From positions 1-56,492 of the forward strand of contig CAIKKO010000076.1 in NCBI GenBank assembly GCA_903828025.1: a stretch of 56,492 bases of DNA, written 5' to 3'. Positions 23,744 through 37,600 of the stretch are shown in pieces. This DNA is from an uncultured Sphingomonadales bacterium (lineage in GTDB: Bacteria; Pseudomonadota; Alphaproteobacteria; Sphingomonadales; Sphingomonadaceae). A model generated the notes under the pieces. It had not been told where the DNA came from. It worked only from the letters and a program-made list of their open reading frames with translations, and made no database searches. A program made the translations under genes and the position numbers. How positions within the stretch are numbered: the first letter of the stretch is position 1; every line of letters begins with the position of its first letter.

Positions 23744-25591
23744 ATGTTGGTGTGCAACCTCGATAGCCAGACCAAGCCCATGCGGGCGATGCGCGCAGTC
23801 GGGCTCGCGGCGGCGCTGGCAGGGCTGCTCGTGAGCGGTTCCGCGCTGGCCCAAGCAGCGACGGCACCGGCCATAGCTTCGGCCGCCGCTCCAGCCGAAG
23901 CCGCTCAGGCGGCTGGTGCGCCCGCTGCGCAGGCGGCTGCGCCTTCGCCCGATGCCATGACCAACCTGATCCGCCTGCTGGTGGCGCAAGGCACGATCAC
24001 CAAGGAAAACGGAGAGGCCTTGCTCGCTCAGGCGCAGTCTGAGGCAGACCGTGCGCGCGCTTCGGCCACGCCGCCGCCGCCGCCTCCGCCCCCCGTGGCC
24101 GATGGTGCAGTGCGCGTGACCCGCGTTCCCGAAGCGGTCCGCGCGCAAATCCGCGACGAGATCCGCGGCGAGATCATGGCGCAGGCCAGCAGCGAAGGCT
24201 GGGTGACCAAGAACCAGGCCGCGCCCGAATGGACCAAGCGCATCACCTTGTTCGGCGATATCCGCGTCCGCTCGCAATCAGAACTCTATTCCAAGACCAA
24301 CTCGGATACGATCCTGGACTTTGCGCGGATCTCGGCGCTCGGTCCGGTCGACTATGGCACGACGGCGTTCCTGCCCTTGCTCAACACGCGAGTTGATCGC
24401 TCGAACCGGCTCAAGATCAGGGCGCGCTTTGGCGCGACGGCCGAAATCACCAAGGGCGTTACCGCCCAGTTTTCGCTCGGAACCGGCGATGACAACAGCC
24501 CGATCTCACCGAACGCCAGCCTTGGCGGCGGCCTTGCCAAGCGCGACATCTGGCTTGATCTGGCCAACTTCAAAATTTCGCCGACGAAGTGGGCCACGCT
24601 GAACTTCGGTCGGTTTGAAAATCCGTTCAATTCCAGCGAAATTTTGTATGACGCGGATCTGCGGTTCGACGGTGTTGCGGCCAAGCTGAACTTTGACCGG
24701 CTCTTGGGCGAAGGCTCGGCCCTGTCGATCACGGGCGGTGCGTTCCCGCTTGATTTCGGCTCACCCAACTTCCCGAACAATTCGATCACCAAGCAGGCCT
24801 ATCCCTCGAAGTGGCTGCTGGCCGGCGAGATCAAGCTTTCGGGCGAGGTTGCGGACGGGATCGCGATTGATGCCAGTGCGGGCTACCACCGCTTCAGCAA
24901 AGTGCAGGGCCGCTTGTCCGATCCTTGCAACCTCGACACGACCGACACCTGCTCGACCGATGGCTTGTCGCCGCTGTTCCTGCGCAAGGGCAATACCCTC
25001 TTCGCAATCCGCAACCTGACCTCCAATGCGGCGGGCATCAGCCCCCAGCTGCTCGGGCTGAAGTTCGGGTATGAAATCCTCGACCTGAATTTCGGAGTGA
25101 AGGTGCCGATCTCGGGCTCGGTGGGCGCGCGGCTCGATGGCAGCTATATGCGCAACCTTGGCTTCCACCGCTCCGACATTTGCGCGGGCCAGATCGACAC
25201 CAGCCTTTCGCCGATCGTGCAGCCGATCAACAACGTGTCGGCCGATTCGACGCATACTTCGGTCTGCACCAAGACGAATGCAGCAACCTTCCATGGCGGC
25301 GGTACCGCATGGCAGGCTGCGCTGCATATCGGGACGGACAAGGTCGACACGCGTGGCAGCTGGAAGGCCGGTATTGAATACCGCTACGTGCAGACCGACG
25401 CGGTGCTCGACAGCCTCACCGACAGTGAGTTCCACTTCGGCGGCACCAACGCCAAGGGCTACGTGCTGAGCGGCGAGTACGGCATTGCCGACGGGCTTAC
25501 CATCGGCGGGCACTGGTATTCGGCCAATGAGGTTTCGGGCGACCCGCTCGCGATCGACGTGCTGCAGATCGACCTCAAGGCCAAGTTCTGA
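23744..25591 (+). CDS. Putative outer-membrane porin of the two-partner secretion operon
   Basis: 615 residues from the ATG at 23744, with GGAG 8 bases before it; an in-frame GTG at 23681 has no signal peptide and is less likely. A signal peptide (AVGLAAALAGLLVSGSALA) is followed by a periplasmic helical part (MTNLIRLLVAQGTITKENGEALLAQAQSEADR), a run of seven prolines, another helix and then a long barrel beginning WTKRITLFGDIRVRSQSELY. It ends with strands finishing IDVLQIDLKAKF. This matches the putative-porin pattern often seen beside filamentous-haemagglutinin genes of the DUF3739 type. The helical N-terminus may anchor it to the wall or contact the TonB-like protein. Confidence 0.82.
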   Translation: MLVCNLDSQTKPMRAMRAVGLAAALAGLLVSGSALAQAATAPAIASAAAPAEAAQAAGAPAAQAAAPSPDAMTNLIRLLVAQGTITKENGEALLAQAQSEADRARASATPPPPPPPPVADGAVRVTRVPEAVRAQIRDEIRGEIMAQASSEGWVTKNQAAPEWTKRITLFGDIRVRSQSELYSKTNSDTILDFARISALGPVDYGTTAFLPLLNTRVDRSNRLKIRARFGATAEITKGVTAQFSLGTGDDNSPISPNASLGGGLAKRDIWLDLANFKISPTKWATLNFGRFENPFNSSEILYDADLRFDGVAAKLNFDRLLGEGSALSITGGAFPLDFGSPNFPNNSITKQAYPSKWLLAGEIKLSGEVADGIAIDASAGYHRFSKVQGRLSDPCNLDTTDTCSTDGLSPLFLRKGNTLFAIRNLTSNAAGISPQLLGLKFGYEILDLNFGVKVPISGSVGARLDGSYMRNLGFHRSDICAGQIDTSLSPIVQPINNVSADSTHTSVCTKTNAATFHGGGTAWQAALHIGTDKVDTRGSWKAGIEYRYVQTDAVLDSLTDSEFHFGGTNAKGYVLSGEYGIADGLTIGGHWYSANEVSGDPLAIDVLQIDLKAKF

Positions 25592-25655
25592 CGAGGCTGG
25601 CGCGCCCGGATTTCCGGGGGTGCCGCTTTTCATCACCGGAATAATGGGCGGAAAC

Positions 25656-28600
25656 ATGACAATGCAGACCGGAACCGCGCGCAACAGGCAGGGCAACGCT
25701 TCGAGGCAGCGGCTGTTGACGGGGGTGAGTGCGGTCGTGCTCGGTCTGGTCGTTGGCGCTGCGCCGACCCATGCACAGCTGGCGCGGCTGCGCTCGGTGC
25801 TGGGCGGGGCAGTGGTGCCCACGGCTGCAACCACGATCACGCCGCCTACCGCAACGCGCGGCCAGTCGATGCAGCAGGCCCTGGCCCAGCAGCAGGCCAA
25901 CCGCGCCGCGATCCAGTCGCTGCGTTCGCTGGTCACCGAAGCGCGCTCGGCCGCGCTGGCAGCCGTCCGCCCGCAGCCGACCGATGGCCTTTCCGCCAAA
26001 GGGCTCGACGCCGCGGTCACCAAGCCGACGCTGGCCATCAATGACCCCACTGGGCTCGCCACCTGGCAGGGCGCGCTCATGCCTACCCAGACGGTCAATG
26101 GCGGCACATATGCGGTGACGATCAAGCAGACCGATTCCCGTGCGCTCCTCTCGTGGAACCGTTTCGATGTGGGGGCCAAGACAACCCTCACGTTCGACCA
26201 GACCCTGAACGGCAAGGCGCAGACCGATTGGGTCGTGCTCAACCGCGTGGTCGATCCCAAGGCTTCGCCCACGGTGATCCTCGGCCAGATCAAGGCCAGC
26301 GGAACCGTTTTGGTCATCAACCGCAACGGCGTGATTTTCGGCAACGGCGCGCAAGTCAACACGCATTCGTTGCTCGTATCGAGCCTTGAGATCGGCAATT
26401 TTGGCCGTGATCCGGATGCGGGAACCCCAGGTGGTTCGGGCCTGTTTACGGGCCTGTCCATCAAGGACCGCAATAACGCGTACCTTGCGAATGGTTTGCT
26501 TGGCAACTCGGTTGCGCCGCTCAAGTTCGACGCAATGCTGACCTCGAGTCTGACCGGAACCGGCAACTACTCGTTCACCGATCCCAATGCGGCCTTTTCG
26601 TCCAAGGTCGAAGGCGATGTGATCGTCGATCGGGGCGCGAACTTGACTGCCGGGGACGGTGGTTTCGTGATTATCACGGCACCCAACATCAGCAATGATG
26701 GGGCCCTGAGTGCACCGGATGGGCAAGTTAGCCTGCAGGCGGGGCGCGCGATCAACTACACGATCTCCACTGGATCGGCAGCCAGCGGTGATCCAGACAT
26801 TCGTGGCCTCATTCTCCGATCGACGACTGTAACGGGAGGACAGGTCGTCAATACAGGTCTGATCGACGTGCCGCGCGGTTATATTTCGCTGGGCGCAGAT
26901 TTGACCGGTTCGGTCACCAATGGTGGGCTGATTTCGTCTACCACCAGCGTTTCGCGCAATGGGGTCATCTCGCTGACCGCCGGTCATGTCAGTTTGTCGG
27001 GGGGAGCGAATTCGGGAAGCGCCGGTGCGCTATCGATCCTGCCCGATGAGAACGGCGAGACCGTGCCGCAGGGCTCGGCCGACGAACCGCCGAACTTCAA
27101 GGCTTCGCGCATTGATATCGGGGGGGAATACGTCTCGACTCTGGCCGGCGCCGGCGCGACGGGGCTGTTTGGCCCCGCTGCGGTGGATTTTGGCGAAAAC
27201 GCCCTGTTGTTTGCGCCATCGGCGATCGTCTCGATCGGGGGCAGGTCGGGAAGCGGGTTCAGCGTCGGCGACTTCAGCGCGTTGGGGCACTCGCCGCTGA
27301 CGGGCAGTGTCAACGTTGCCCAGGGCGCCATGATCGACGTGGGCGGCATCAAGGATGTCCAGCTTAGCGCCAGCCGCAACAGCGTCACCATTTCGCCGCT
27401 CAAGGGTAACGAGCTGCGCGATACGCCGAACTACCGTGACGTAAAGATCGACGGTTCGTTCACACTTAACGGCAAAACGGTCACTGTCGATGTGCGCAAG
27501 CATGGTATCCGCAGCGATGGTGTTGCGTGGATTGGCTCGCCGTTGATCGAGGCCGGTTCGGCAGCAAGCCAAATTGGCGTGACCGCATCGGAACTCATGA
27601 CCAAGGGCGGCTCGGTAACGTTTAAAGTCACCCCCGTCCTGTCTCTGGCAGATGCGCAAAATGCCCCCAAGGTTTCTATTGCGGCCGGGGCCACAATCGA
27701 TTTTTCCGGCGGGTGGGTCCATTACAATTCCGGTGTTGTCAAATCGACGCGGCTGATCCGCGCCGATGGTACCATCGTGGATATCGCCGATGCCGATCCC
27801 AACGGCGATTATATCGGCATCGCGGACGGCTACAGCGATACGCAATCAAAGTTCGGAATCACCCGGACTTATCGCAACAAACTGATTTCGGGGGATGCGA
27901 TCGACCCTGCCTATGACGAAGGACGCGACGCAGGTGCGCTCGTTATCGGGGCAAGTACCGCGACCATCGCTGCCACGCTGCATGGTCAGGCCTTTGCGGG
28001 GCAATTGCAACGCGATGGTAGCAAGGTCGGCACCGCAAAATCTGCCATCAACAGCGATCCGCGCGCGCTGCAGTCAACCGCGAGCGAACTCCCCTCGGGC
28101 GGGTTCTTGCGCGTGGGTTCGATCCTGGGCAGCGGCACGGTGGAACTGGGCGGTGACATCGTCGTTGCGGCGGACGGTCAGGCAAATTCGGCAACTGCCG
28201 GTGCGTTCGTTCTCTCGGATTCTCAGCTCAGCAACGCCGGCCTTTCCGCCTTGACGCTGCAAACCACCGGCGGCGTCCGCTTTGATGCGGGCAGCGCGGT
28301 TGTGCTTGAGAACGGGGGCGCGCTCAAGGTCGATGCCGGCCGAACAGTGCGCTTCGATGGCACGATATCTGCCCACGGCGGCAAGATTGCGGCCCGCACC
28401 GTCGAAATGGGTGGCACGGTGCTTCAGTCCACGTTCGCGTCGACCGGCTCGGCCTTTATTAGCTCTGATGACGTGTCAACGGCATACGCAGTCGGGGCGG
28501 CGCTGCCGAATCCGTTCGATATCGTTGTGTCGGGTACGCTCGACGTATCGGGGCTCTGGAGCAACGATTATCTCGCCGCGCGCTCGGACTCTCTGCCGAG

Positions 28601-31600
28601 CGGCACGGCATGGACTGCCGGTGGCACTATTGCCCTGCAAGTGGCCCCCAATGTTTTCGTCGCGCTGGGGGACTCGCTCCAGACCGCGAGCTACGCGGCG
28701 GATCTGAGCGGCAGCCTGCTGGTGCAGGGCTCCGCGCTGCTGAATGTTGCGTCGGGGGGGCATGTCACCCGCACGGGCGCACTTGATCTTACTGCGAAGG
28801 GCGGCAGCGTAAGCCTGATCAATCAGACGGTGTATTCCGCGTTGGTGCGGACCGACCCGGTTCTGGATGTCAACAGTTTGACCGACCTGCCGATCGGCGG
28901 TCCCAATCAGAGCGTTACGTTCACTCCGATCCCCGGGGACCTCACCCGCGCAGGGGTCAGGTCGGCATTGGTCGTGAAAGACCAGCGGGCAGTCGTGCAA
29001 GTCGATGCAGCCAATCTCAATGGTTTCAGCTTTGGCGGCGGCGGCACATTCACGTTGGTGGCCCCGGATATGACCCTGGGCTCCGCGACCGGCGGGAACG
29101 GCCCGCATATCGGCCTCGATTTCCTGCAGCAGACCGGCTTCGGCACGCTTGCCCTCTCGGCCTACCATTCGCGTGTGTTCAACAATCTTTTCAGCAATGG
29201 CATCGAGGGCAATTCGGCATTTCTGGACACAACCCAGTTTGTGATCAAGGACGGCGAGACGCTCAATCTCAGCCAGGCGCTGCTCCCCAACTACCTCGAC
29301 AGTGCACAGCGCAGCGTGCTGATCGGATTGGCGAGCGGGAGCGCTGTGACCAGCGTGTTGAGCGCAGTCGTGCCGCCCGATGCGTGGGATCAGCGCGCGG
29401 CGAACCTGACGCTCGGCGGATTGATCGAGCTTGATGTCGCGCATGGCGGCGCGATCACTGGCGCGGCAGGGGCGGCGATCACGACTCCCAAGCTGCTCAA
29501 TCAGGGCACGATCCGGCTTGTCGGCGGCTCGATTACGCAGCGGTCCGCCCTCCCTGAATCGATCGCGACTGGCGGGGTCGGGGTGCGCGACGCAGCGCTT
29601 GGCGGACACGGGCTCGACGATGTTCTCGGAACCGCCACCCTTGTCAATGGCCATGCGCAGTACGACGAGAACGCGATATCGCTGGTCTCGGTCGAAGGCG
29701 GCGCGGTCACGAACGGGCAGCTGTTTTCGTCATCGGGTTCCGACCGTGCGGTCTATTTCCTGGGGGCGCTCGATGCCGGTACGGGTATCCGGTTGGACGC
29801 GGGCAGTGTGACCGACCTTTCGGGCGGCCTCGTCCTTGATCCGCGCGCGCCGGTAATTGCCGGAGCCATGTTGCGCACAGGCACGCTCTACGCCGGAGGC
29901 TCGATTTCCACTGCGGCGCCGCTTAATCAAAGTTCCCTGCTTTTCTATGCAGAAAGTCCGCTGGGCGGAGGACGCTTTGCGCCGCCGCGTGGGGGAAGCA
30001 CGTCGCCAGTGCTGACACCGATCAACGGCTTGACGCTGGATGCAGCAAAGGGCGCTGCCATTGATATCAGCGGGGCCGCGGCCGATCTCGATATTGCGGT
30101 TTCGGGAGGAGCCTATCAGCGCACGGCGGAATGGACCGATGCTGGCAGCCTTTCGGTCAATGGCCGCGGTACGCTGACCGGGAGTACGCTGCGCGCATTC
30201 GGCGGCGCGGCACAGGCGCAAGGCGGCACGCTTGAATGGCTTCGGCCGACTCTGGCCCAGTCAGACGGTGCGAACGGCCCTGCCGACAATGTGATCACCG
30301 CCGATTGGATTGCGGCATCGGGTTTCTCGACCATGGTTGCACGCGGTGCGATCGCGCTTGACGGAACGCTTGATCTCAAGCTCGGCAAGGCGTTCATCCT
30401 GAGCAGCGCGGATACGACGGGATCGTCGATCGTCGAATCCGACCTGCGCACCACGGTCTCGCTCGTTCAAAACGGCGATGCGGTGATCGAAGCGCCGTAT
30501 GTGCGCCTTTCGAGCCTGTCGCAAAAGGCGGCGCGCAATGCGCCAAGCACGGTCGATCACGGATCGATCACGATTGCCGGCAACAATATTGATCTGGTTG
30601 GCGGGGTCGCATTTGTGGTCCCGGGCGGAACCGACGGCGCCGGGCAGGCGGCGGGCACAGTCACTCTCAAGGCTGCGCACGACATACGCCTGATCGGGGT
30701 GGCCTCACCCGTTCTGGAAAACCAGTTTTCGGGGCTGACCGGGGAAGTTGTTTCGACCGGCAATCTCGGTTTCGTGGCTTCACAGGTTTATGCGACGACC
30801 GGGACAGGCAACCTCCAGCAGCTCATCGAGGACCGCCGCAATGGCACCAGCTTCAGCACGGCAACGCCGTATGTGATTGCCTCGCTGGCCAATTCTGGGA
30901 CCGTTTCGTTTGCATCCAACGGCGGCGCGACACCCGATACGCCGCTTTCGGCGGGCAGCTGGCTCAAGGTCGCTGCCGCGCATATCGTGCAGGACGGTGT
31001 CCTGCGGGCACCTTTGGGCCTGCTTGAAATTGGCACCTCGACCCAACTCTCGCTGACCGCTGGAACCGTTCCGCTCACCCAGTCCGTGTCCTTCGGCGCG
31101 GGCAGCGTGACTTCGGTCAGCGGCAAAGGATTGAACGTTCCGTATGGTGAGACGACCGATCTCACCGAATATTACTTCAAGCCCAACACCAACGGCGCAT
31201 TGACTGCCGCCCCGGTCGGCGAACTTCACCTTGATGGTGGCGCGATCAGCGTGGGCACCGGCGCGCAAATTGATGGCCAAGGCGGCGGCGATGTGTTCGC
31301 TTACGAGTTTGTTTCGGGCACAGGCGGCTCGCGCGACGTGCTTTCGCGCGTCAATACCGATACGTTTAGCAGCACCAACGGTCTGCAATTTGCTGACGGT
31401 CGGCAGGTTTATGCCATTTTGCCAGTCGCCAAAGCTGGCGAGGTTGCTGCCTTTGATCCGGTCTATTCGGCAGACTACGGAGCAGCGACTGGCGATCTCT
31501 ACGGCAGCAATGCAGGCCGCACCGTCTGGCTGGACGGGGGCAGCGGCGTTGCTGCCGGTGAATACCTGCTTCTGCCAGCGCATTACGCGCTCTTGCCGGG

Positions 31601-34600
31601 GGCCATGCGGCTCGTCGAGAATACCGATAGTGCAGCGCCGTTTGTCGATGGCGCGTCACAATTGCGCGACGGCAGTGTTCTGATTGGCGGCAGTTTCGGA
31701 ACTGCGGGCACCAACTTCCGTGAGTCGACCCGCAGGGCGTTTACGGTTGAATCGGTGGCGACGTTTGGGCGGTATTCGAGGCTCCAAACGACTTCGGGTA
31801 CGACCGATTTCAACAATCTTGCCACCAAGGCGGGCAAAGCCGCGCCGCGCTCGCCGCTGGATGCAGCCCGTTTCGTGCTTCGACCCACCGAGTCTTTGCT
31901 GGTCGATGGCAACTTTGCCGTCGATGCGGCGACCGGTGGGCGGGGTGCGCAATTTGATATCGCCGTGTCTGCGATTGAAATCCGGGCGGCGCTGCCAATC
32001 ACACCGACCGCCGGGGTGTTGACCCTCACCACGCCAACGCTCAACAAGCTCAACGCAAACAGCTTGCTGATCGGCGGGATACGCGCCGACAACCTCGATG
32101 GCACCACCTCGATCGACGTTGTCGGCCAAAACATCCGGGTCGATCGATCGACGTCGCTCGAATTGCCCGAGCTTATCCTTGCAGTTGGCGGCGATAACGC
32201 AAATCTGACGCTTGCAGCAGGCGCGACGATCAAGGCCACCGGCACGCTGAGCGATTCCCGCAGCGGGGACTACCTCGTCGGCTATTCGGCGAATCCATCG
32301 TCAACCCTTGCGGGCGACAACTCCGGTATTGGCGCGGTGTTGCGCCTTTCCAGCGGTACCGAGCGGCTAGTTTCGCGGACGGTCGATCCGACGTTGACCG
32401 ATGCGCAACTGCGGACGGCGCGGCTTACCATCAGCAATGGCGCATCGCTCTCCGGAACGGCGCTGGCGTTGAACAGCACCGGCAGCGTGGGCCTGGGCGC
32501 TAAGGCGACGATTGCTGCAAAGAACGTCAGTCTGGGCGCAGTGCGGCTTGATCTGTCAGCAGGCGGGCTTGATGCTGCAGTGGTGAATCAGCTGGCGGCA
32601 GCCGATCATTTGACGCTGCAATCCCAGCGGCTGATCGCACTCGGCGCCGGGCTGCCGACGCAGTTCAACGATTTGGTCGTCGATTCGGCGGGCTTCGTTT
32701 CGACCGGCTCGAACGTTGCACTCAAGGCCAAGTCGATTGACCTGCGTAACAGCGGTCTTGCGGCGGCAGGCTGTGCGACCAGTGCACTCTCGGCATGCGG
32801 TGCGGGCACGACCATTTCGCTGATTGCTGACACGATTGGGCTAGGCAACGGCACATTCCGAATGCTCGGCTTCGAGGGCGGCGTTACGCTGAACAGCAAC
32901 GCAGGGCTTTATGTTGAAGGCAAGGGTACGCTGGCGATCGACGATGCAGCGGCACCTGCGAACGTTTCGCTCACCTTGCATACGCCCTTCATCGCGGACC
33001 GCGCATCGTCTGGCAGCGCTGATGTGACGTCCGGCGGGGCGGACTATGTTTTTGCGACAACCGGCAAAGTCACGATCGACGGTCACGGCCTGACCGGGAC
33101 CTCGACCACAAAGGCGCAGTCGGCTGGTTCAACGATTGCGTTCGGCACAGCCGAAGCCCGGATTGCCAGCCTTACGGTGACTGACGCGCAAATCCGTGCC
33201 ACCGCCGGGGTGGTAGAAGCATTCGCACGGGGCAACATTGCCGTTTCCGGCACCAGTTCCATCGCGGTGCCAAGTTTCAGCACGCAGATCGGTTCGTCGA
33301 CCGATCCGATAACCGCCACGGCCGGTTCGGGCACAATCGACCTTCAGAGCGCGACTGGCGGAATCGACCTGGCTGCTGGCACAAACCTGACAGTGGACAC
33401 TGGTGTCGGCACGGCCGGGTCGCTCGATCTTGTCGCGACCCACGGGGCAATCCGGCTTGGCGCGACACTCAATGGCGGGATTGCGGCGACCGCGACACGC
33501 AATGCCGCGATCCTTCTGGATGGTGCCAGCCTGCGCGATGGCACCGGGGCCGCGTTTGACCTTTCCGCATTCCTGACCGCCTCGGGCCGGCTGTTTGGCG
33601 GCGCTGTCCAGATTCACACCGGCACTGGCGATCTTGCGATTGCCGCCGGTCAGACCTTGCGCGCCGGTAAAGTCACACTGGCGACCGACAATGGCATGAT
33701 CGCCATCGCCGGGACGATCGATACGTCCGGCGAGAGCGTTTCCGGTCTCAAGATGACCGATCCGGGCTATACTGCGGCGCGCGTCAATGGCGGCGATATC
33801 ACGCTTTATGGCGCAAATGGCCTCACGCTGGCTGCAACCGCGCGTCTCGCAGCTGGCACGAGCGGATACAATGCGAACGATAGCCGCCAGGCGAGCGGCG
33901 GCAACATCACCTTGGGGATATCCGCAGCGGATGCGGCGCTGACAATCGCCAACGGCGCGGCCATTGATGTGCATGCTACCAATTCGGCAGACCGGCAGGT
34001 CGCGGTCAGTGTCAAGGATGCGACCACCCAGGCGCTGACGACTGCCTACCGCAAGGTCGCTGGTGATCTTGGCGGGACGGTGACCCTGCGGGCTCCGCTC
34101 ATCCAGTCGGATACTGCAGTGGATGTGCGTGCGGCGGGAACCATTACCGGCGCACGCGCGCTCACGCTTGATGCGTTCAAGACGTTCGATCTTGACGCGA
34201 TTGCGGCTTCGGGCGCGTTCGCTGGCGTAACCAGCGACGTTGGCGGGATCCATCTCGACGCGGCTGCGACCGGCAAGCCCAATTTTCTTTCAGATACCGG
34301 TGCAGCGGGAACCCTGCCGTCGTTCATCCGCAATTTCACGGTGGTCCGGGCCGATGGCGGCAGCCTCGCCGGCTATCGCTTGCGGCCTGAAGCCGTGCTG
34401 TCCTCGGCGCGCTCGATTGCGGTCGACAGCAATATCAATCTCGGCGCCGGAACGATCACCGATTACAGCGCGGCGGTCGCGGCGGGGCTTCTGGTTGAAT
34501 CGCCGCTTGGCCCCGATGCCGCCGGCAATCCGCGCTATGAAGTGGTTCAGGGCAAAGAAGCCGAACTGTTCTCGCGGTTTGTCGACATGACATTCCGCGT

Positions 34601-37600
34601 GGGCGGAAAAGTGACTGGCGAGGCCGGTGTGTTCAGCGTGCGCGCGGGCGGCGACCTCACCGTCGCCAACAGCATCAGCGATGGCTTCTTCGCGTTCCAT
34701 GACCGGACCGATGCGGGCTATATCAACCACCAGTTGGGCGGCGGTGACCGGGTCTATCATCCTGCCACGCAGCTGAACTGCGAGAATTTCAGCACCTGCG
34801 ACACAACGCTGCTGTCTTATTCGAAATATGCAGGCAAAGCGCCGTCTGATGATCGGATTGTCGTGGTTGATCTTACCGCACCCGAGCTGGGCGATCAGGC
34901 AACGCCGATATTCGTCCATTCGCCCTACAACGCCTCGGCCAATACGGTCGCGGCCGATGGTACCGGCAATGCCATCGGGATCGGTGAGCTGTTCCCGCTG
35001 GTGAACGGAAAGCCGGTTACGTCGTCGGATATCCGCTTGGTCGCCGGGGCAGCGGCCGGATCGGCCGATCCCCTCTCCGTGGACCGCGCGAGCCGCGGTT
35101 CTGTTATCGTCGCGGGCGAAAAGTCGTATTCGGTAACGGCACAGAAGGGCAACAATACGCTCGGCGGCGGGGTCGAGCTTGGCATTGACGACGGATTTGG
35201 CAATATCATCTACGGTACTGCGAACAATTTCCTCACTACAACGCTGGGTCAGCTTATTGATCCGAAAACGTCGGCTGACTTTTTCACGCACCTCAATTGG
35301 GGTAGCGGTGACGCGCTGGCTGACACAACCCGCGCAGCTGCATTGACATACTTTTCTGGCCACCGCTTCATCAAGGATGGTGGTGACATTGTCGGCGTAT
35401 ATGCTTCACTCAGCGAAGTGACCCAGTTTCTCGCCACTGACTACGGCACGGCTTACGCCAATCTTACGCGCGATACGGTCGGTCCGATCGATCCGGGCTC
35501 TCCGATCGTCTACGATCAGCCCAAGGCGTTTTATCGTCCGGTCATTCGGACAGGAGACGGCAAGATCGCACTCGCTGCCGCTGGTAACGTCGACCTCGTC
35601 GGATCGGGCAAAGTGCTATATCGCGATAACACCGGCGCCAGCCGCGACGCTTTTGGTGCTTTCGGCAATGACATTGACACCGCGCAGGTCGGCGGTGCGG
35701 CGGTCTATACTGCGGGGACGCGGCTTGCGGGCTTCGGTTCGCCCGCATCGGCTGCGCTCACAAACAGCAGCGAACGGCTCGATTATATCCCGTCGCCGCA
35801 AGGTGTGCTCGATTGGGCTCCGGTTCAGGCAGGCGGTGGCGGCGCGATCAGCCTTGCCGCTGGCGTGGATGTGATCGGGCGACGCGATGTCTGGAGCGAG
35901 GCTTTCCTCAGCGCTGGGCTGGACTATACGACCGACCTGCCCGGCTATGACAGCACCAATAACTTCTACAAGGAGCACGTTGGCGATGCCAGCCAGCGGT
36001 GGCAGATTGGCAGCGTCGGCCTCAACACCAACGTCGCGGGCGTCGCGCAACTGTTCATTTCGGGGGTTGGCGCGCTTGCCGGCGGTGATGTGACAGTGAC
36101 CGCTGGGCGCGATGTCAATGATCTGACGGTTGCGCTCGATAATGCCACTTCGACCGATCTCAATGCGGCGGGCGCGCGGGTGCTTTCCACCAGCGGCTCT
36201 GGAAACCTCGCGCTTCGGGCTGGCCGGGATGTCCTCGGCGGACAAGTGGACATTGCGCATGGCGTTGGTCTGCTCACGGTCGGCGGCGCTGTGGCAGCGG
36301 CTGGAACATCGCTCAACCGGGTATCGTATGACGTCCGTGCGGGTGCCGATCCGCGCAACTTGCTGCGCATCAGGGTCAATGATGCCACCGTTTCGCTGGT
36401 TGCAAGAGGCGATGTCACGATCGGCGGCATTGGAGCACTTGGGGCGCAGCAGACTTTTGCGGGCGTCAATGACGTTCTGGGGGCTGCCGGGTCGTTCACG
36501 CCGGTCGCCGGGGTCTCGATCACAACGGGCGGCGCAGTCGATCTCGTGCAAAACCGCCCCGAGCAGCGCGTTTCGTTTATGGATCAGGCGAGCCAGGCCA
36601 GCGATGAAGGCGGCTTCCTGCAAGGCTATGTCTTGCCACCGTCGCTGTCGCTCACGTCGCTGACGTCCAATATCCTGCTCGGCAATGGTCGACCCGAATT
36701 GCTGTATCCCAGCCAGTTTGGCCAACTTTCGCTGGTTGCGGGTGGAGACATTTCCAATTTCGCGTTGTCCATGAGTGATGCCAACCCGTCGGATCTGCCC
36801 GGTGCATTCAGCGTCACACAGTTTATCCCGTCAGGTGAAGCAGTCGAGCGGGTGGCCGGGCTTGGTTTTTCGTTCGGCGCCATCTTGGGGACGGCGAGCG
36901 ACAGTCTGCTTCGCTTGTACCACGAGCGCACGTTGCTCCACGCAGGTGACGATCGGCCGATCGAGATTTACGCTGGCGGGTCGATCAGCAATGTTCAATT
37001 GGAATTGGCTAAGGCGGCGCGAATCAATGTCGGAATCGATTTGCAGAATTTTTATTTTGAAGGTCAGAACGTCAGCGTATCCGATGTAACCAGCATTGTT
37101 GCAGGCCGCGATATATTGGCTACGACGCAATTGCCTCCGGTTGATAGTGCTGTAACCGGACGGCCCTATGTCGGAACGACCAATTTCATTCTTGGCGGAC
37201 CCGGCACCTTGTCGGTTCAGGCTGGACGCGATCTTGGGCCGTTCCTCAATTCCGTTACAGTAGGCGGCGTCTCTTACGCTGGTGGTATCCGCACGATCGG
37301 GAACGAAGCCAATCCGTGGCTCGGCGCAACGGGCGCGGATGCCTATGCGCTGTTCGGCGTGGCGCATGGCGCGGACTTTGCGGCGCTCAACAGCACCTAT
37401 CTGGACCCGCAGAATGCCGCAAAGCTGGACGGTGACCTCTTTGTCCAGGTGGCGGATGCAGCCGGCAACAAATCGCCTGATCGTACCAAGTTCGTTTATG
37501 CGCCCAAATTGGCCGATTGGCTGCTTCAAAACGCCCCGGATGTGTTCCTCTCTGTATTCGGCGATGCGTTTGCGACGACAGATGCAGCGACTGCGGCCCC

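Noticed and set aside
24761..26566. 601-residue antisense frame across the porin and adhesin start
   Set aside because: It spans two real plus-strand genes and has no recognisable features.
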